Assembly (NCBI RefSeq): GCF_029953305.1
Contig: NZ_JASBAN010000001.1
Coordinates: forward strand, 310,001-374,000
DNA: 64,000 bases
Direction: 5' to 3'
From: Commensalibacter nepenthis
GTDB lineage: Bacteria; Pseudomonadota; Alphaproteobacteria; Acetobacterales; Acetobacteraceae
Part shown: positions 8,997-17,778 of the stretch, one piece after another
How the letters are laid out: every line of letters begins with the position of its first letter
Position numbering within the stretch: position 1 is the first letter of the stretch
Translations under genes and position numbers: made by a program
The notes under the pieces: generated by a model
The model's database searches: none
Seen by the model: only the letters and a program-made list of their open reading frames with translations
What the model was told of the DNA's origin: nothing

Positions 8997-9868
8997 TGTA
9001 GGAATTGATCGCGTTGTTTGCAGTGATATGGAATATTACTGTAATGAACATGCATAGGAAAACGAAGTTTACGCTGTATCATCGAGAGGAGATATGGCGA
9101 TTATATCATCAAGAGAAAGCCATGGTAACGGATCTGGCTAAGCGTTTTATGGTCAGCAGACCTACGATTTATGTTGTATTAAGGCGAGCTCGGTTGCAAT
9201 TATTTGTGCCGATGGTCAGCACAAATGAGCGTTATAAAACGATCAAATATGGCATTAAACGCCTTGCTAAGATTGAAAAAACACTTGAGGACAACCTCAG
9301 ACGGCAAGCCAAAAAATATAACAACTCTTATCCTGGGGAGATGTTGCATGTTGATACAAAACGGCTTCCTTTGTTGAAAAATGAGACTAAACTGCAAACT
9401 CGAGAGTATCTTTTTGTAGGTATTGATGATTTTTCTTGAGAACGCTATGCTGGGATTTACAACGATAAATCTCAGTTTAGTGCAGCTCAGTTCCTACAAG
9501 ACGATGTGCTGGTTCAATGCCCTTATATGATCGAATGTGTTTACTCTGACAATGGCAGAGAATACCAAGGAACACCTGAGCATCTGTTTGTTAAAACCTG
9601 TTATACCAATCGGATTAACCAGAAATTTACCAAGCCAGCTTGCCCTCAAACCAATGGCAAAGCAGAGCGCGTCATTCGCACACTCATGGAAATGTGGCAT
9701 GAGCGTGAATGGTTCGTCAATGCTCAAGATCGAAAGTTAAAGTTGAAACGATTTATAAATTATTATAACATTGTTAAACCCCATAAAGGCATTCAAGGAA
9801 AAACACCCTATGAGGTCTTAGATGGTTATTTTAAACAAAATCTGTAAACAACGCGATCAATTTCTACA
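8997..9868 (+). mobile_element. IS481-family insertion sequence, 872 bp
   Basis: Ends are imperfect inverted repeats. The left end is TGTAGGAATTGATCGCGTTG...; the right end read on the opposite strand is TGTAGAAATTGATCGCGTTG..., matching over about 25 nt with two differences. One transposase gene fills the element. No matching target duplication is seen (ATAATC on the left, TTTAAT on the right), and the flanks come from different genes, which suggests a rearrangement after insertion. Confidence 0.85.
9050..9847 (+). pseudogene. IS481-family DDE transposase, interrupted by one TGA
   Basis: Helix-turn-helix N-terminus (FTLYHREEIWRL...VSRPTIYVVLRRA) followed by an integrase core. Catalytic motifs are HVDTKRLP (first Asp), YSDNGREY (second Asp) and NGKAERVIRTL (Glu). 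The frame is intact except for a TGA at 9437-9439 between DDFS and ERYAGIY, most simply a CGA-to-TGA change of an Arg codon. Without readthrough the product ends after about 129 residues and loses two catalytic residues. The rest is undamaged, so the loss is recent. Confidence 0.85.
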
Positions 9869-10061
9869 TTTAATGATTATATAATATTTTATGTGACCCA
9901 CAACTAACTGGTGCATTTTTTCATTGCAAACCATGTGTAATAACATAAATAATGCCGCTAATAACGCCCCTATCATCAACATGTGCAACTCCATGCGACA
10001 ATCGAAAATAAGGCGATATCATCGCCATCTGCTCTTCACTCAATAAAAATAAATCACTCAT
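9869..10061 (-). pseudogene. 5' fragment of an IS5-family transposase
   Basis: Begins at an ATG (10061) with GGAGG upstream and reads MSDLFLLSEEQMAMISPYF, then VDDRGVISGIIYVITHGLQ, a TGA where the family has Trp, then KNAPVSCGSHKILYN. This matches the N-terminus of IS427-group IS5 transposases (usual form ...GLxWxDAPxxYGPHKTLYN). It stops at the right end of the IS481 element, so that element appears to have landed here. No continuation is found on the far side. Confidence 0.8.
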
Positions 10062-10258
10062 CGGCTACCTCCATAACATCAATGAATCATAAGGCAATTA
10101 AAATAGGAACTGACAAAATTAATAGGTCTTGACCCTAATCGGAAATTGTTTATTATTTTCAGAGTAATTAGGTGATATTTGAATAGTTTGATCCTTCTAT
10201 TGTATTTGTACAAAAATAATATTATATTTTTATGTTCAAAAGATATAGGTTAAGCAAA

Positions 10259-10642
10259 ATGACAATTAAACATTTTTTTATTACTAAGAAAACAGAAAAT
10301 GCAATCTTAGAGTTGCAGGATAATAAATTGGTTATGACCAAAGTTTCAAAGCGTAAACCAAAGGTTTATCTTTCAACAATAGATATGAAAACAGGGGTTA
10401 TTCATAATAAGTCTAAAATATTTCGAACTGTCGATCTTGTGCTTGTAAATCCTACAACATATGCATTGCAAAGTAAAGAAACTGGTCTTTTTTACTCCAG
10501 CGCTCCTCTAAAAGCCGATAAAGTAACAGCATCCGTAGAGGTAAATTGTAGTAAGGTTCAAGAGTGGGAACATTTCAATCTTCAAAAAAGTAAAAATATC
10601 ATGATTTCTGATGATATTTTAAAAGTTCTGAGTGATCTTTAG
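10259..10642 (+). CDS. Orphan protein of unknown function, 127 residues
   Basis: Lys-rich, predicted beta-rich protein starting MTIKHFFITKKTENAILELQ. The upstream ATG at 10232 in the same frame lacks a ribosome site; AGGTTAAG precedes the ATG at 10259. There is no signal peptide or TM segment. The pattern of short strands with a WEHFNLQ segment near residue 102 faintly recalls beta-trefoil/fascin-like folds, but this is too weak to name. It stands alone between IS relics and a decayed stretch, with AT-rich codon use, so recent arrival is plausible. Confidence 0.6.
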   Translation: MTIKHFFITKKTENAILELQDNKLVMTKVSKRKPKVYLSTIDMKTGVIHNKSKIFRTVDLVLVNPTTYALQSKETGLFYSSAPLKADKVTASVEVNCSKVQEWEHFNLQKSKNIMISDDILKVLSDL

Positions 10643-11037
10643 CATTATATTATCACAGAAAATGATAGCTATATTGAAATATTAGTATCTAATCATAGAG
10701 TAGAGACACTCTCCCAACGTATCCTCAATCAAACATGAATTGCTTTAAAAATAAAACCATTCCAAATATTTGACAGATTTTTAATTGCGATATATCAGGA
10801 GGTTTACTTGAATATTGATAAAATTCATATGAATTTATATAATAAAAAGAAAACAAATTGAAAAAAATATTGTGACTTTATCTTTAATGTTGTTTCTATG
10901 AATAGCACATGCTCAATCTAGCAAAAAGCAAGCGATTTAGGTTGTTGAAGGGTGTCGCAAAAGTGGATCAAGATAAAGAAAAATATAATATGAAACAAGA
11001 AAACTGCTTTGATCTTGATAAACTAAAATAACCTTCT
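10643..11037. other. Gene-free stretch with traces of a decayed small gene
   Basis: No intact gene. On the plus strand around 10858-11032 there are traces of a secreted-protein-like start (AAAAAAATATTG...) in broken frames, and an open piece reading KGVAKVDQDKEKYNMKQENC before a TAA at 11030. It could be a relic of a small Cys-containing secreted protein similar in style to the gene at 12167-12640. No terminator or promoter is clear. Confidence 0.3.
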
Positions 11038-12087
11038 TTATATAGGCGCTCTCTCAATCAAACACGCATCTCCATAAGAATAAAAACGATACCCACTTTG
11101 AATGGCATGTTGATACGCATGCCGCATTTTTTCTGTTCCTCCAAATGCACAAACCAACATAAATAATGTTGATCTGGGTAAATGAAAGTTTGTCATCAAC
11201 ATATCAACAACTTTAAAACGATAGCCTGGACGAATGAAGATAGAGGTTTCTTTGTGAAATGGATGTATAATACCGTGTTCATCAACAGCACTTTCCAATA
11301 AACGCAAAGAGGTCGTTCCAACTGCAATAATACGTCGTTTGTCTGCTTTGGCTTGGTTTAAATGTTTGGCAACTTCAGGGGTAATAATGCCATATTCTGC
11401 ATGCATGTGATGATCGTTAATATTATTACTACGTACGGGTAAGAACGTCCCAGCCCCAACATGTAAGGTTAGGGTTAATCGTTCAACGCCAATACGATCA
11501 AATTGCGCTAAAAGATCATCGGTAAAATGTAATCCTGCTGTAGGGGCTGCCACGGCACCTGGATGGTGAGAGAAAATCGTATGGTAATCTTTTTCATCTT
11601 GTTCTGTCGGACCCGTTGGACGCACAATATAAGGGGGCAGGGCAAGTTGACCAATAGCGCGTAACCATTCATCAAAAGCATTACCTTCAATGCTGAATCG
11701 AATGAAGCCACTGCCACCAATTTCTAATTCTTCAACTGTTGCATAAACTTTGTCATCAGGGAAATCGAGTTTATCGCCTATTTTTAATCTTTTACTGTTT
11801 TTGATTAATACATGCCATCGTCCATCACCCATTGGGCGATCCAACGTAATTCCAATATGGGCTGTACCGCGCATGGCGGATAATTTTGCATGAATGACTT
11901 TGGTATCATTCGCAATAAGAATATCACCTTTATGAAAAAAAGAAGGGAGGTCACGGATGATTTTATCTTCTAGATCATGCTGAGCAGGAATATAAAGTAA
12001 CTTAGCTAGCTCTTTGGGGCGCATAGGATGATGCGCAATAGAGTTCTCTGGTAAGTCAAAATCAAAATCAACCGTTTGGTTAGTCAT
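11038..12087 (-). CDS. queA: S-adenosylmethionine:tRNA ribosyltransferase-isomerase QueA
   Basis: Transfers the ribosyl part of SAM to preQ1 in tRNA to give epoxyqueuosine. 349 residues, normal length. Family blocks are visible: FDLPENSIAHHPM at the N-terminus, DTKVIHAKL near residue 61, the APTAGLHFTDDLL signature near 180, LHVGAGTFLPVR near 208, and TTSLRLLES near 254. Tgt lies 2.7 kb away on the other strand and queG at 29.4 kb, so the pathway is present but not in one operon. Confidence 0.96.
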   Translation of the reverse strand: MTNQTVDFDFDLPENSIAHHPMRPKELAKLLYIPAQHDLEDKIIRDLPSFFHKGDILIANDTKVIHAKLSAMRGTAHIGITLDRPMGDGRWHVLIKNSKRLKIGDKLDFPDDKVYATVEELEIGGSGFIRFSIEGNAFDEWLRAIGQLALPPYIVRPTGPTEQDEKDYHTIFSHHPGAVAAPTAGLHFTDDLLAQFDRIGVERLTLTLHVGAGTFLPVRSNNINDHHMHAEYGIITPEVAKHLNQAKADKRRIIAVGTTSLRLLESAVDEHGIIHPFHKETSIFIRPGYRFKVVDMLMTNFHLPRSTLFMLVCAFGGTEKMRHAYQHAIQSGYRFYSYGDACLIERAPI

Positions 12088-12166
12088 TCTAAATTATCCA
12101 TTATCATCTGGCGGAGAGTTACTATGCCTATAGATAACGAATGATAAGAATTAATCAAGAGCGATC

Positions 12167-12640
12167 TTATTTCTGGCAATGTTTTGCCAAGCTTTGTAAT
12201 GGATTATGATCGTCAACATAAGGTGCCAGACCATCGCCAATATAATAAAGCAATCCAACCCCTTTGTCCGTTGCGTATTGCGCAGATTGCCCACCAAAGA
12301 AATAAGATGAATCAGCAACTTTTTTAATCCGTTCCTCAAAGGCGCGTTCATTGATAAAAGATTTATCAAGATCAGGAGGCAGCTGCCGACCATCAGTTGC
12401 CATGGTCAAGATCAAATCTCCAGCAACGCAGATTTCGATATCAGCATTATTGATATTTGTTTTTTTATAGCATCTTTGCACATCTTTAATCAGCCCACTC
12501 AAGCCTTGTTGACACACAATAGGCGCATATCGATCGATGACTTTTTGTGCAGTCTGTGGAGACATTTGTTTTGAATATATTTGTGCGTTGGCTGATATGG
12601 GTAATAATAGAACGGTTAAGACTAAAAGCGTTTTTTTCAT
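12167..12640 (-). CDS. Small secreted protein of unknown function
   Basis: 157 residues with a clear signal peptide, MKKTLLVLTVLLLPISANAQ, cleaved after ANA. The mature part has five Cys (in VCQQ, RCYKK, ICVAG and KHCQK contexts; the last is three residues from the end), consistent with disulphides in the periplasm. No family recognised. It follows queA's upstream side by 79 nt on the same strand but has its own start; a functional link to queuosine is not supported. Confidence 0.75.
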   Translation of the reverse strand: MKKTLLVLTVLLLPISANAQIYSKQMSPQTAQKVIDRYAPIVCQQGLSGLIKDVQRCYKKTNINNADIEICVAGDLILTMATDGRQLPPDLDKSFINERAFEERIKKVADSSYFFGGQSAQYATDKGVGLLYYIGDGLAPYVDDHNPLQSLAKHCQK

Positions 12641-12808
12641 GAGGAGTTCTCGATAGAGATATAGGAATAACTATATAGAATTATTTGGTTTTCTTGGTTT
12701 TGGAATAAACGGTAATTCCTTTTTCTAAAGGGTTTTCCTGATATTCCGATTGTTAATTATACCAATCATCAAATGGAATTTCAAACTTATAATCTTTATA
12801 TTTTTTCC

Positions 12809-12847
12809 AAGCATAAATTAAAACAGATTCTATTTTAATTTATGCTT
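12809..12847. repeat. Perfect 15-bp inverted repeat
   Basis: AAGCATAAATTAAAA at 12809-12823 pairs with TTTTAATTTATGCTT at 12833-12847 around a 9-nt loop. There is no T run on either side, so it is not a standard terminator. It lies just ahead of an IS5 transposase relic and may be part of that debris. Confidence 0.6.
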
Positions 12848-12891
12848 ATAATAGTGTCGATCTTTTTCACAAGTCATTTGAGGGATAAGCT

Positions 12892-13188
12892 GTGCAAGAT
12901 CGTCTTGCGCAAGAGCTCATTGCTGAAAAAGGTTACGATGCGGACAAGTTCAGGCAAGCCTTGAATAATGGAAACATAAAGCCTTGCATTCCTTTTCGAA
13001 AAGCTAGAACAGGAACCATCCTCTTTAACAAGACAATCTATAAATTATATCATAAGGTTATGAATATATTTGCAAAATTCAAGGATCGGAGAGTATCGAC
13101 ACGAGATAGGAACGATACGCTCATACCTTCTTCTCCGCAATATGCATCCCTACAAGTGTCATCTTTTATCTCAATGAATGAGTCCTGA
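12892..13188 (+). pseudogene. 3' fragment of an IS5-family transposase, frameshifted
   Basis: The first part reads AEKGYDADKFRQALNNGNIK, then PCIPFRKART and KLYHKVMNIFAKFKDRR, matching the C-terminal half of IS427-group IS5 transposases (GYDADxFR...KQRHKIENMFGRLKDWRR). After KDRR the family text continues in another frame, ERYAHTFFSAICIPTSVIFY and LNE then TGA (13179-13181), with a TAG replacing a Tyr codon just before. One frameshift, one nonsense change and a lost N-terminus make it dead. It is not the missing half of the 9869-10061 fragment, being on the other strand and separated by queA. Confidence 0.8.
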
Positions 13189-13244
13189 CATTAGAGGGTA
13201 TACAAGAGTTGTTGCATTTATTTAAGTAAAATATATTTATTTAT

Positions 13245-14384
13245 CTAATTTTGTTTAAAGGTTATAAATATTTGTATTAATAATATTATAAAACAGATTC
13301 CTGCTGAAAAATAAGGTAATTGTAATGGATTGAAGTCGGAGACTAACAATAAGCCTCCTAAGAACGTTCCTACTGAACTACCTAAATAGTTAAAAGAGCT
13401 ATTAAGTGCCACTGCAACTGCACCATTAGAACTGTTGATAGAAAATAAAATATGCTGCTGTGATGGAAGATAAGACCATCCCATAGCACCCCATATTATA
13501 AATGGTAAAAAAGTCCAAGGTTCATTAAAACTTAATCCTGTAGGTAATAAAAAGAATGTTAATGTTAATATTATTAAAATTCCAATCATTAACAATTCAG
13601 GTTTTCCCGTTTTGTCAATAACTATACCGATTGTAAAACTTGCAATAACTCCTCCAACTCCCCAAGACCATAAATATAAAATAGTATGAGGTGCTTCAAC
13701 AGTTTGTTGTAATAAAGTAGGGATATATGAATAAAGTCCTAAGCTAATCATGGCAATTAAAAAAGTAATATATACCGTTGTTGCTGTATAAGCTTGTGTT
13801 AATAAGGATAATCGTTTTTTTAATGAAGGAGGTGGTGGTATAAAAAGATTGGGAAAGTTAAATAATAAACCACAAAGGCTTAGAATACCAATAAATGTTA
13901 TAATCCAAAAACAATTTTGCCAACCTAAATAAGTTGCAATGTTTAACCCAACAGGAACACCAATAACTACCCCAGAGCTCATCCCTGCAAAAATAAATCC
14001 CAAAGCTTTTCCCTTATTGTTTTCTTTTGATAATGCAACAGCCGCAGAAGAAGCCATTGGTGAAAATAAACCCGCCCCTATTCCCGCAATAGCACGGGAA
14101 AATAAAAGCATTTCTAAAGAGATACTTAGAGCACTTAGTATATTTGCAAGAGTAAATATAAATAATGCTAAAATTAATACTTTACGTATTGACCATTTTG
14201 CTAAGATTGTAGAAAAGAAAGGCGCTGAAAGTGCATAACAGAGTGTAAAAACAGTTATTGTTTGTGCATTTTGTACAGTATTTGTACCAAAACTTTGTCC
14301 AATATCAGGTAATAATCCTGTGGTAATATACGCATCTAATCCAAGAGAAAACATTCCAATAGATAAAAATAATAATTTATTCAT
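13245..14384 (-). CDS. MFS drug/sugar efflux transporter (DHA1-type)
   Basis: Inner-membrane proton antiporter, 379 residues with twelve hydrophobic segments. The N-terminal MFSLGLDAYITTGLLPDI and the motif-C-like SSGVVIGVPVGLNIATYLGW in TM5 are typical of the AraJ/Bcr-type DHA1 efflux group. The loop between TM6 and TM7 has a PPPPSLKKR stretch. Codons are strikingly AT-rich compared with tgt and queA, suggesting transfer. The ATG has AGAGGA upstream. The 5' region (14400-14480) has partly symmetric AT-rich sequence that could be an operator, but no intact regulator remains beside it. Confidence 0.85.
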   Translation of the reverse strand: MNKLLFLSIGMFSLGLDAYITTGLLPDIGQSFGTNTVQNAQTITVFTLCYALSAPFFSTILAKWSIRKVLILALFIFTLANILSALSISLEMLLFSRAIAGIGAGLFSPMASSAAVALSKENNKGKALGFIFAGMSSGVVIGVPVGLNIATYLGWQNCFWIITFIGILSLCGLLFNFPNLFIPPPPSLKKRLSLLTQAYTATTVYITFLIAMISLGLYSYIPTLLQQTVEAPHTILYLWSWGVGGVIASFTIGIVIDKTGKPELLMIGILIILTLTFFLLPTGLSFNEPWTFLPFIIWGAMGWSYLPSQQHILFSINSSNGAVAVALNSSFNYLGSSVGTFLGGLLLVSDFNPLQLPYFSAGICFIILLIQIFITFKQN

Positions 14385-14531
14385 GAAACAAATCCTCTTT
14401 AGTATTTGTAATTTACGTTATATTTAAAGTAAGTGCACGTTTATTTGATGTAAATACAAGTATTTGTTAATTTGTTTTTATAAATATCAAATCATAATTT
14501 CATAATCATTTTAAAAGTTAAGGAGGATATT

Positions 14532-14618
14532 ATGATTACAATTGCTGTATTAACGACAGATTTGAAAAACGATTTGCAAATAAAAATAATGAAAGAAAAC
14601 AAGCTATTACTAATGTAA
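14532..14618 (+). CDS. 28-codon reading frame with a strong ribosome site, possibly a gene remnant
   Basis: ATG preceded by AAGGAGGATATT, one of the strongest Shine-Dalgarno matches in the window. The product MITIAVLTTDLKNDLQIKIM plus eight residues ends at TAA. A +1-shifted frame continues from about 14558 for some 55 codons (RFEKRFANKNNERKQAITNV...), so this may be the broken start of a once longer gene, perhaps the lost regulator of the divergent MFS gene. No family identified. Confidence 0.25.
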   Translation: MITIAVLTTDLKNDLQIKIMKENKLLLM

Positions 14619-14784
14619 GAAAGTCTTTTTCACATTTTTTAAACGAAATCAGAAAAAAGAGACAATTCCTACAAATAAGATATTTAGTCAAATACAAAAT
14701 ATTCTTGTTTTTTATTTAAAGCGCATTCTCTACTTTCTTTTCAACGCATAAATTTATATAAAGAACCTTATCCATTCAATATTT

Positions 14785-15936
14785 ATGCAAACAACTGATA
14801 TGACCCAACCAAAATTCCACTGGACTAAACAAGCTCAACATCACAATGCGCGTGCGGGAACCTTACATACTGCACATGGCGACGTACAAACCCCAACCTT
14901 TATGCCCGTAGGCACTGTTGGAACTGTCAAGGCCATGACGATGGATGCCGTGCGCTCTACGGGTGCAGGAATTATATTGGGAAATACCTATCATTTGATG
15001 TTACGTCCAGGCGCAGAGTTAGTTCATGAGTTGGGTGGGTTACATAAATTTATGGATTGGTCTGGTCCAATTTTAACGGATTCAGGTGGATTTCAAGTCA
15101 TGTCCCTTGGAGATTTGCGGAAGCTTGATGAAGACGGCGTAACATTTAGATCTCATATTGATGGGTCTGCACATCGATTAACCCCAGAAAGCTCTACTGA
15201 TATTCAATATCTATTAGATGCCACCATTACGATGTGTTTTGATGAATGTCCTGCCCTACCCGCCACTTATGAAACCATTGCTAAATCAATGCGGATGTCA
15301 ATGCGGTGGGCAGAGCGTTCTCGCAAGCAATTTAAAAACCGTCCTGGCTATGCACAATTCGGAATTGTGCAAGGTGGTATTGAACCTGATCTTCGTGCTG
15401 AAAGTGTCGAGGCATTAACCAATATTGGTTTTGAAGGATATGCTATTGGCGGGCTGGCAGTTGGTGAACCTCAAGAACAAATGTTCTCTACCCTTGATTT
15501 TACCACACATTTAATGCCTACCGATAAACCTCGTTATTTAATGGGTGTTGGCACGCCGGACGATATGCTGGGTGCCATTGAACGAGGGATTGATATGTTT
15601 GACTGTGTGATGCCTACGCGTGCAGGGCGCACAGGGCGAGCTTATACTTCACGAGGCACGTTAAACATGAAAAATGCGTGTCATATTCATGACCCTCGCC
15701 CCATTGATCCAGAATGTGATTGCCCAGCTTGTTCCAAACATAGTCGCGCCTATATGACCCATTTATTCCGTGCCAAAGAAATATTGGGGGCAATGTTATT
15801 AACATGGCATAATATTGCTTACTATCAACGCGTTATGCGCACTATCCGCCAAGCAATTATTGAGGATGATTTAACAGAAGTTGCAGCAGGTTTGCGTGCC
15901 AATTGGATAAAAGGCGATTGGTCTGTTGATGAATAA
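14785..15936 (+). CDS. tgt: tRNA-guanine transglycosylase Tgt
   Basis: Exchanges G34 of GUN-anticodon tRNAs for preQ1. 383 residues, normal length. The active-site loop DSGGFQ (residues 99-104) and the CFDECPALP segment (about 152-160) are present. [12 protein letters not shown]-type text appears as [12 protein letters not shown], the nucleophile region is [14 protein letters not shown], and zinc ligands lie in [18 protein letters not shown] plus a later His. A second ATG at codon 6 is a possible alternative start; neither has a clear ribosome site. Confidence 0.97.
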   Translation: MQTTDMTQPKFHWTKQAQHHNARAGTLHTAHGDVQTPTFMPVGTVGTVKAMTMDAVRSTGAGIILGNTYHLMLRPGAELVHELGGLHKFMDWSGPILTDSGGFQVMSLGDLRKLDEDGVTFRSHIDGSAHRLTPESSTDIQYLLDATITMCFDECPALPATYETIAKSMRMSMRWAERSRKQFKNRPGYAQFGIVQGGIEPDLRAESVEALTNIGFEGYAIGGLAVGEPQEQMFSTLDFTTHLMPTDKPRYLMGVGTPDDMLGAIERGIDMFDCVMPTRAGRTGRAYTSRGTLNMKNACHIHDPRPIDPECDCPACSKHSRAYMTHLFRAKEILGAMLLTWHNIAYYQRVMRTIRQAIIEDDLTEVAAGLRANWIKGDWSVDE

Positions 15937-16026
15937 TATTTATAAAAGTGATGATAATGTATTTTATTCATTATATAAAATATAGATAATATGGATGAAT
16001 ACTCTATAATAAAAAGGAGCATATTG

Positions 16027-16689
16027 ATGAAATTATCTTCCAAATTAGTAGAGTTATTTTTTATTTTAGGAGTTATCGTTATGAATATCGCACAAACACA
16101 AGCCACCCCATTACATGAAGCTGTTCGTAATCATGATGTCAAAAAGGTCATGGAGCTTGTTAAAACAGAAGCAATAGAAGCACGCGATGGACAAGGCAGA
16201 ACAGCATTAATGATGGCCACACAGCAAAATCATACAAAGATTGCAAAAATATTAATTTTTGCTGGAGCTGACGTAAATGCCAAAGATAATATCCAGGATA
16301 CACCTTATTTGCTGGCTGGCGCACAAGGATATAATGATATTTTAAAACTGACTTTGGAACATGGTGCAAATATCAAAGATACCAATCGATTTGGTGGAAA
16401 TACCATTATCCCTGCAGCAGAAAAAGGTCATCCAGAAACTGTTAAAATCTTGTTAAAAGCTGGTGTTGATCCTAATCATATTAATAGATTAGGTTGGACG
16501 GCATTGCTAGAAACGATTATTTTAGGTAATGGATCGCCTTTGTACACAGAAATCGCCGAAATTTTAATTAAAGGGGGTGCAGACGTCAATATTCCTGATA
16601 ATGAAGGGATCAGTGCATTACAACATGCCAAACAAAAAGGTTATAAAGATATGGTTGATCTGTTGATTAAATCTGGCGCAAAAGAATAG
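16027..16689 (+). CDS. Secreted ankyrin-repeat protein
   Basis: 220 residues: signal peptide MKLSSKLVELFFILGVIVMN...QTQA, then about six ankyrin repeats starting TPLHEAVRNHDVKKVMELV. Repeats are recognisable as GRTALMMATQQNHTKIAKIL, FAGADVNAKD and GADVNIPDNEGISALQHAKQ. GGAG sits 7 nt before the ATG at 16027; the upstream in-frame ATG at 15991 lacks a site. Periplasmic ankyrin proteins bind other proteins; this partner is unknown. It follows tgt by 90 nt but is probably separate. Confidence 0.85.
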   Translation: MKLSSKLVELFFILGVIVMNIAQTQATPLHEAVRNHDVKKVMELVKTEAIEARDGQGRTALMMATQQNHTKIAKILIFAGADVNAKDNIQDTPYLLAGAQGYNDILKLTLEHGANIKDTNRFGGNTIIPAAEKGHPETVKILLKAGVDPNHINRLGWTALLETIILGNGSPLYTEIAEILIKGGADVNIPDNEGISALQHAKQKGYKDMVDLLIKSGAKE

Positions 16690-16853
16690 TTCTTCTATAA
16701 TAAAAAGACGAGCAAAAAGACAAAACTATAGATGAAATTTGATCAATTTCAACCATCTTTTTCTCTATACTCGCTTTTAAAATAGATTGAATACTCTCCC
16801 TCTCCATCTCTTTGTACATTTCGGTTACAGGAGTGATAAGAGGGAAGTTTATA

Positions 16854-17660
16854 TTATTTGATAAATACAGTATTTGAAAACATGTTTTGAATAGAGTGAT
16901 TAAATACAGCTTCATTTTTATAATAAGAATTCGGGTAAAAATTTACACGCATATTTAACAAAGATCCTAAAATAGCTATATGTAATCGATCTGTATTAAC
17001 CACTTTATATTCTCGTAAAAAACTGATTAATGAACGTGTAGAGTTTCTTGCTAGACTGATATTTGCCCAATAATCGCCATTCCAAGATAATGAAATATCG
17101 TGATTATTTTCATGATTTGCCTTGGTTTTAGATTCATCATCTGTTCTAAAACAATTTACCTCCTCCTTAAAACCAACAGGAGCTTTTTTATCTAGATATT
17201 TATTTAAAATTAATCCAAAAGCCATATCATGGGTTAATAATACAGATTTATTCGCAACATATCCTAAACTTAGTATTTTACTATATGAGACCTCTTCACG
17301 ACAGCAAATGATAAACCGATCTTGATTGTAAGTAAATAGATCATTATAGCCTCGAATCGTATGAGGCAAAATTATTGTCTTGTAGAATAATTTATACTGT
17401 TGATGAATGAAATTATACCCATCTAAATATAATCCCTCAATCAAATTTCCACCGCCAGCATATAGTAAAATATCGCGCTGGGAATCATAACTTTCCTTAT
17501 TACTCCAAAAATGAAATGAAAACCCTCTTTTTTCGAAAAAGTCATAAGTGGCTGCAGCAATAACACTGTCCCCAGCATTCCCAGGATTAGATTTGTATAT
17601 AAAGCGATATTTATAATGAAAGTCATTTAGTATATTCGATAAAGTATCGTTATAAAGCAT
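16854..17660 (-). CDS. Polysaccharide pyruvyltransferase-family protein
   Basis: About 268 residues. The family markers are the GNAGDSVIAAATYDFF motif (near residue 27), YAGGGNLIEG (near 67), and the late DRLHIAILGSLL segment in which the DRLH motif is conserved. Members add pyruvate ketals or related groups to surface sugars. I start at 17660 (MLYNDTLSN), where CGGGA lies about 10 nt upstream, rather than the longer frame opening with an unrelated hydrophobic stretch. It stands head to head with a large glycosyltransferase, supporting a role in cell-surface glycans. Very AT-rich. Confidence 0.75.
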   Translation of the reverse strand: MLYNDTLSNILNDFHYKYRFIYKSNPGNAGDSVIAAATYDFFEKRGFSFHFWSNKESYDSQRDILLYAGGGNLIEGLYLDGYNFIHQQYKLFYKTIILPHTIRGYNDLFTYNQDRFIICCREEVSYSKILSLGYVANKSVLLTHDMAFGLILNKYLDKKAPVGFKEEVNCFRTDDESKTKANHENNHDISLSWNGDYWANISLARNSTRSLISFLREYKVVNTDRLHIAILGSLLNMRVNFYPNSYYKNEAVFNHSIQNMFSNTVFIK

Positions 17661-17778
17661 ATGACAAATCCCGACATAAAAAACTATTATAGTTACTATT
17701 TTGTAGTATAAATGAATTCGCAAAATATCTCTATGAAAATCACATTTAGACCAAAATTAGATAAAAGTACTGTAAATT

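Noticed and set aside
9437-9439. TGA in the IS481 transposase as a selenocysteine codon
   Set aside because: It replaces a conserved Arg in a non-redox protein and no SECIS-like hairpin follows; a nonsense mutation is simpler.
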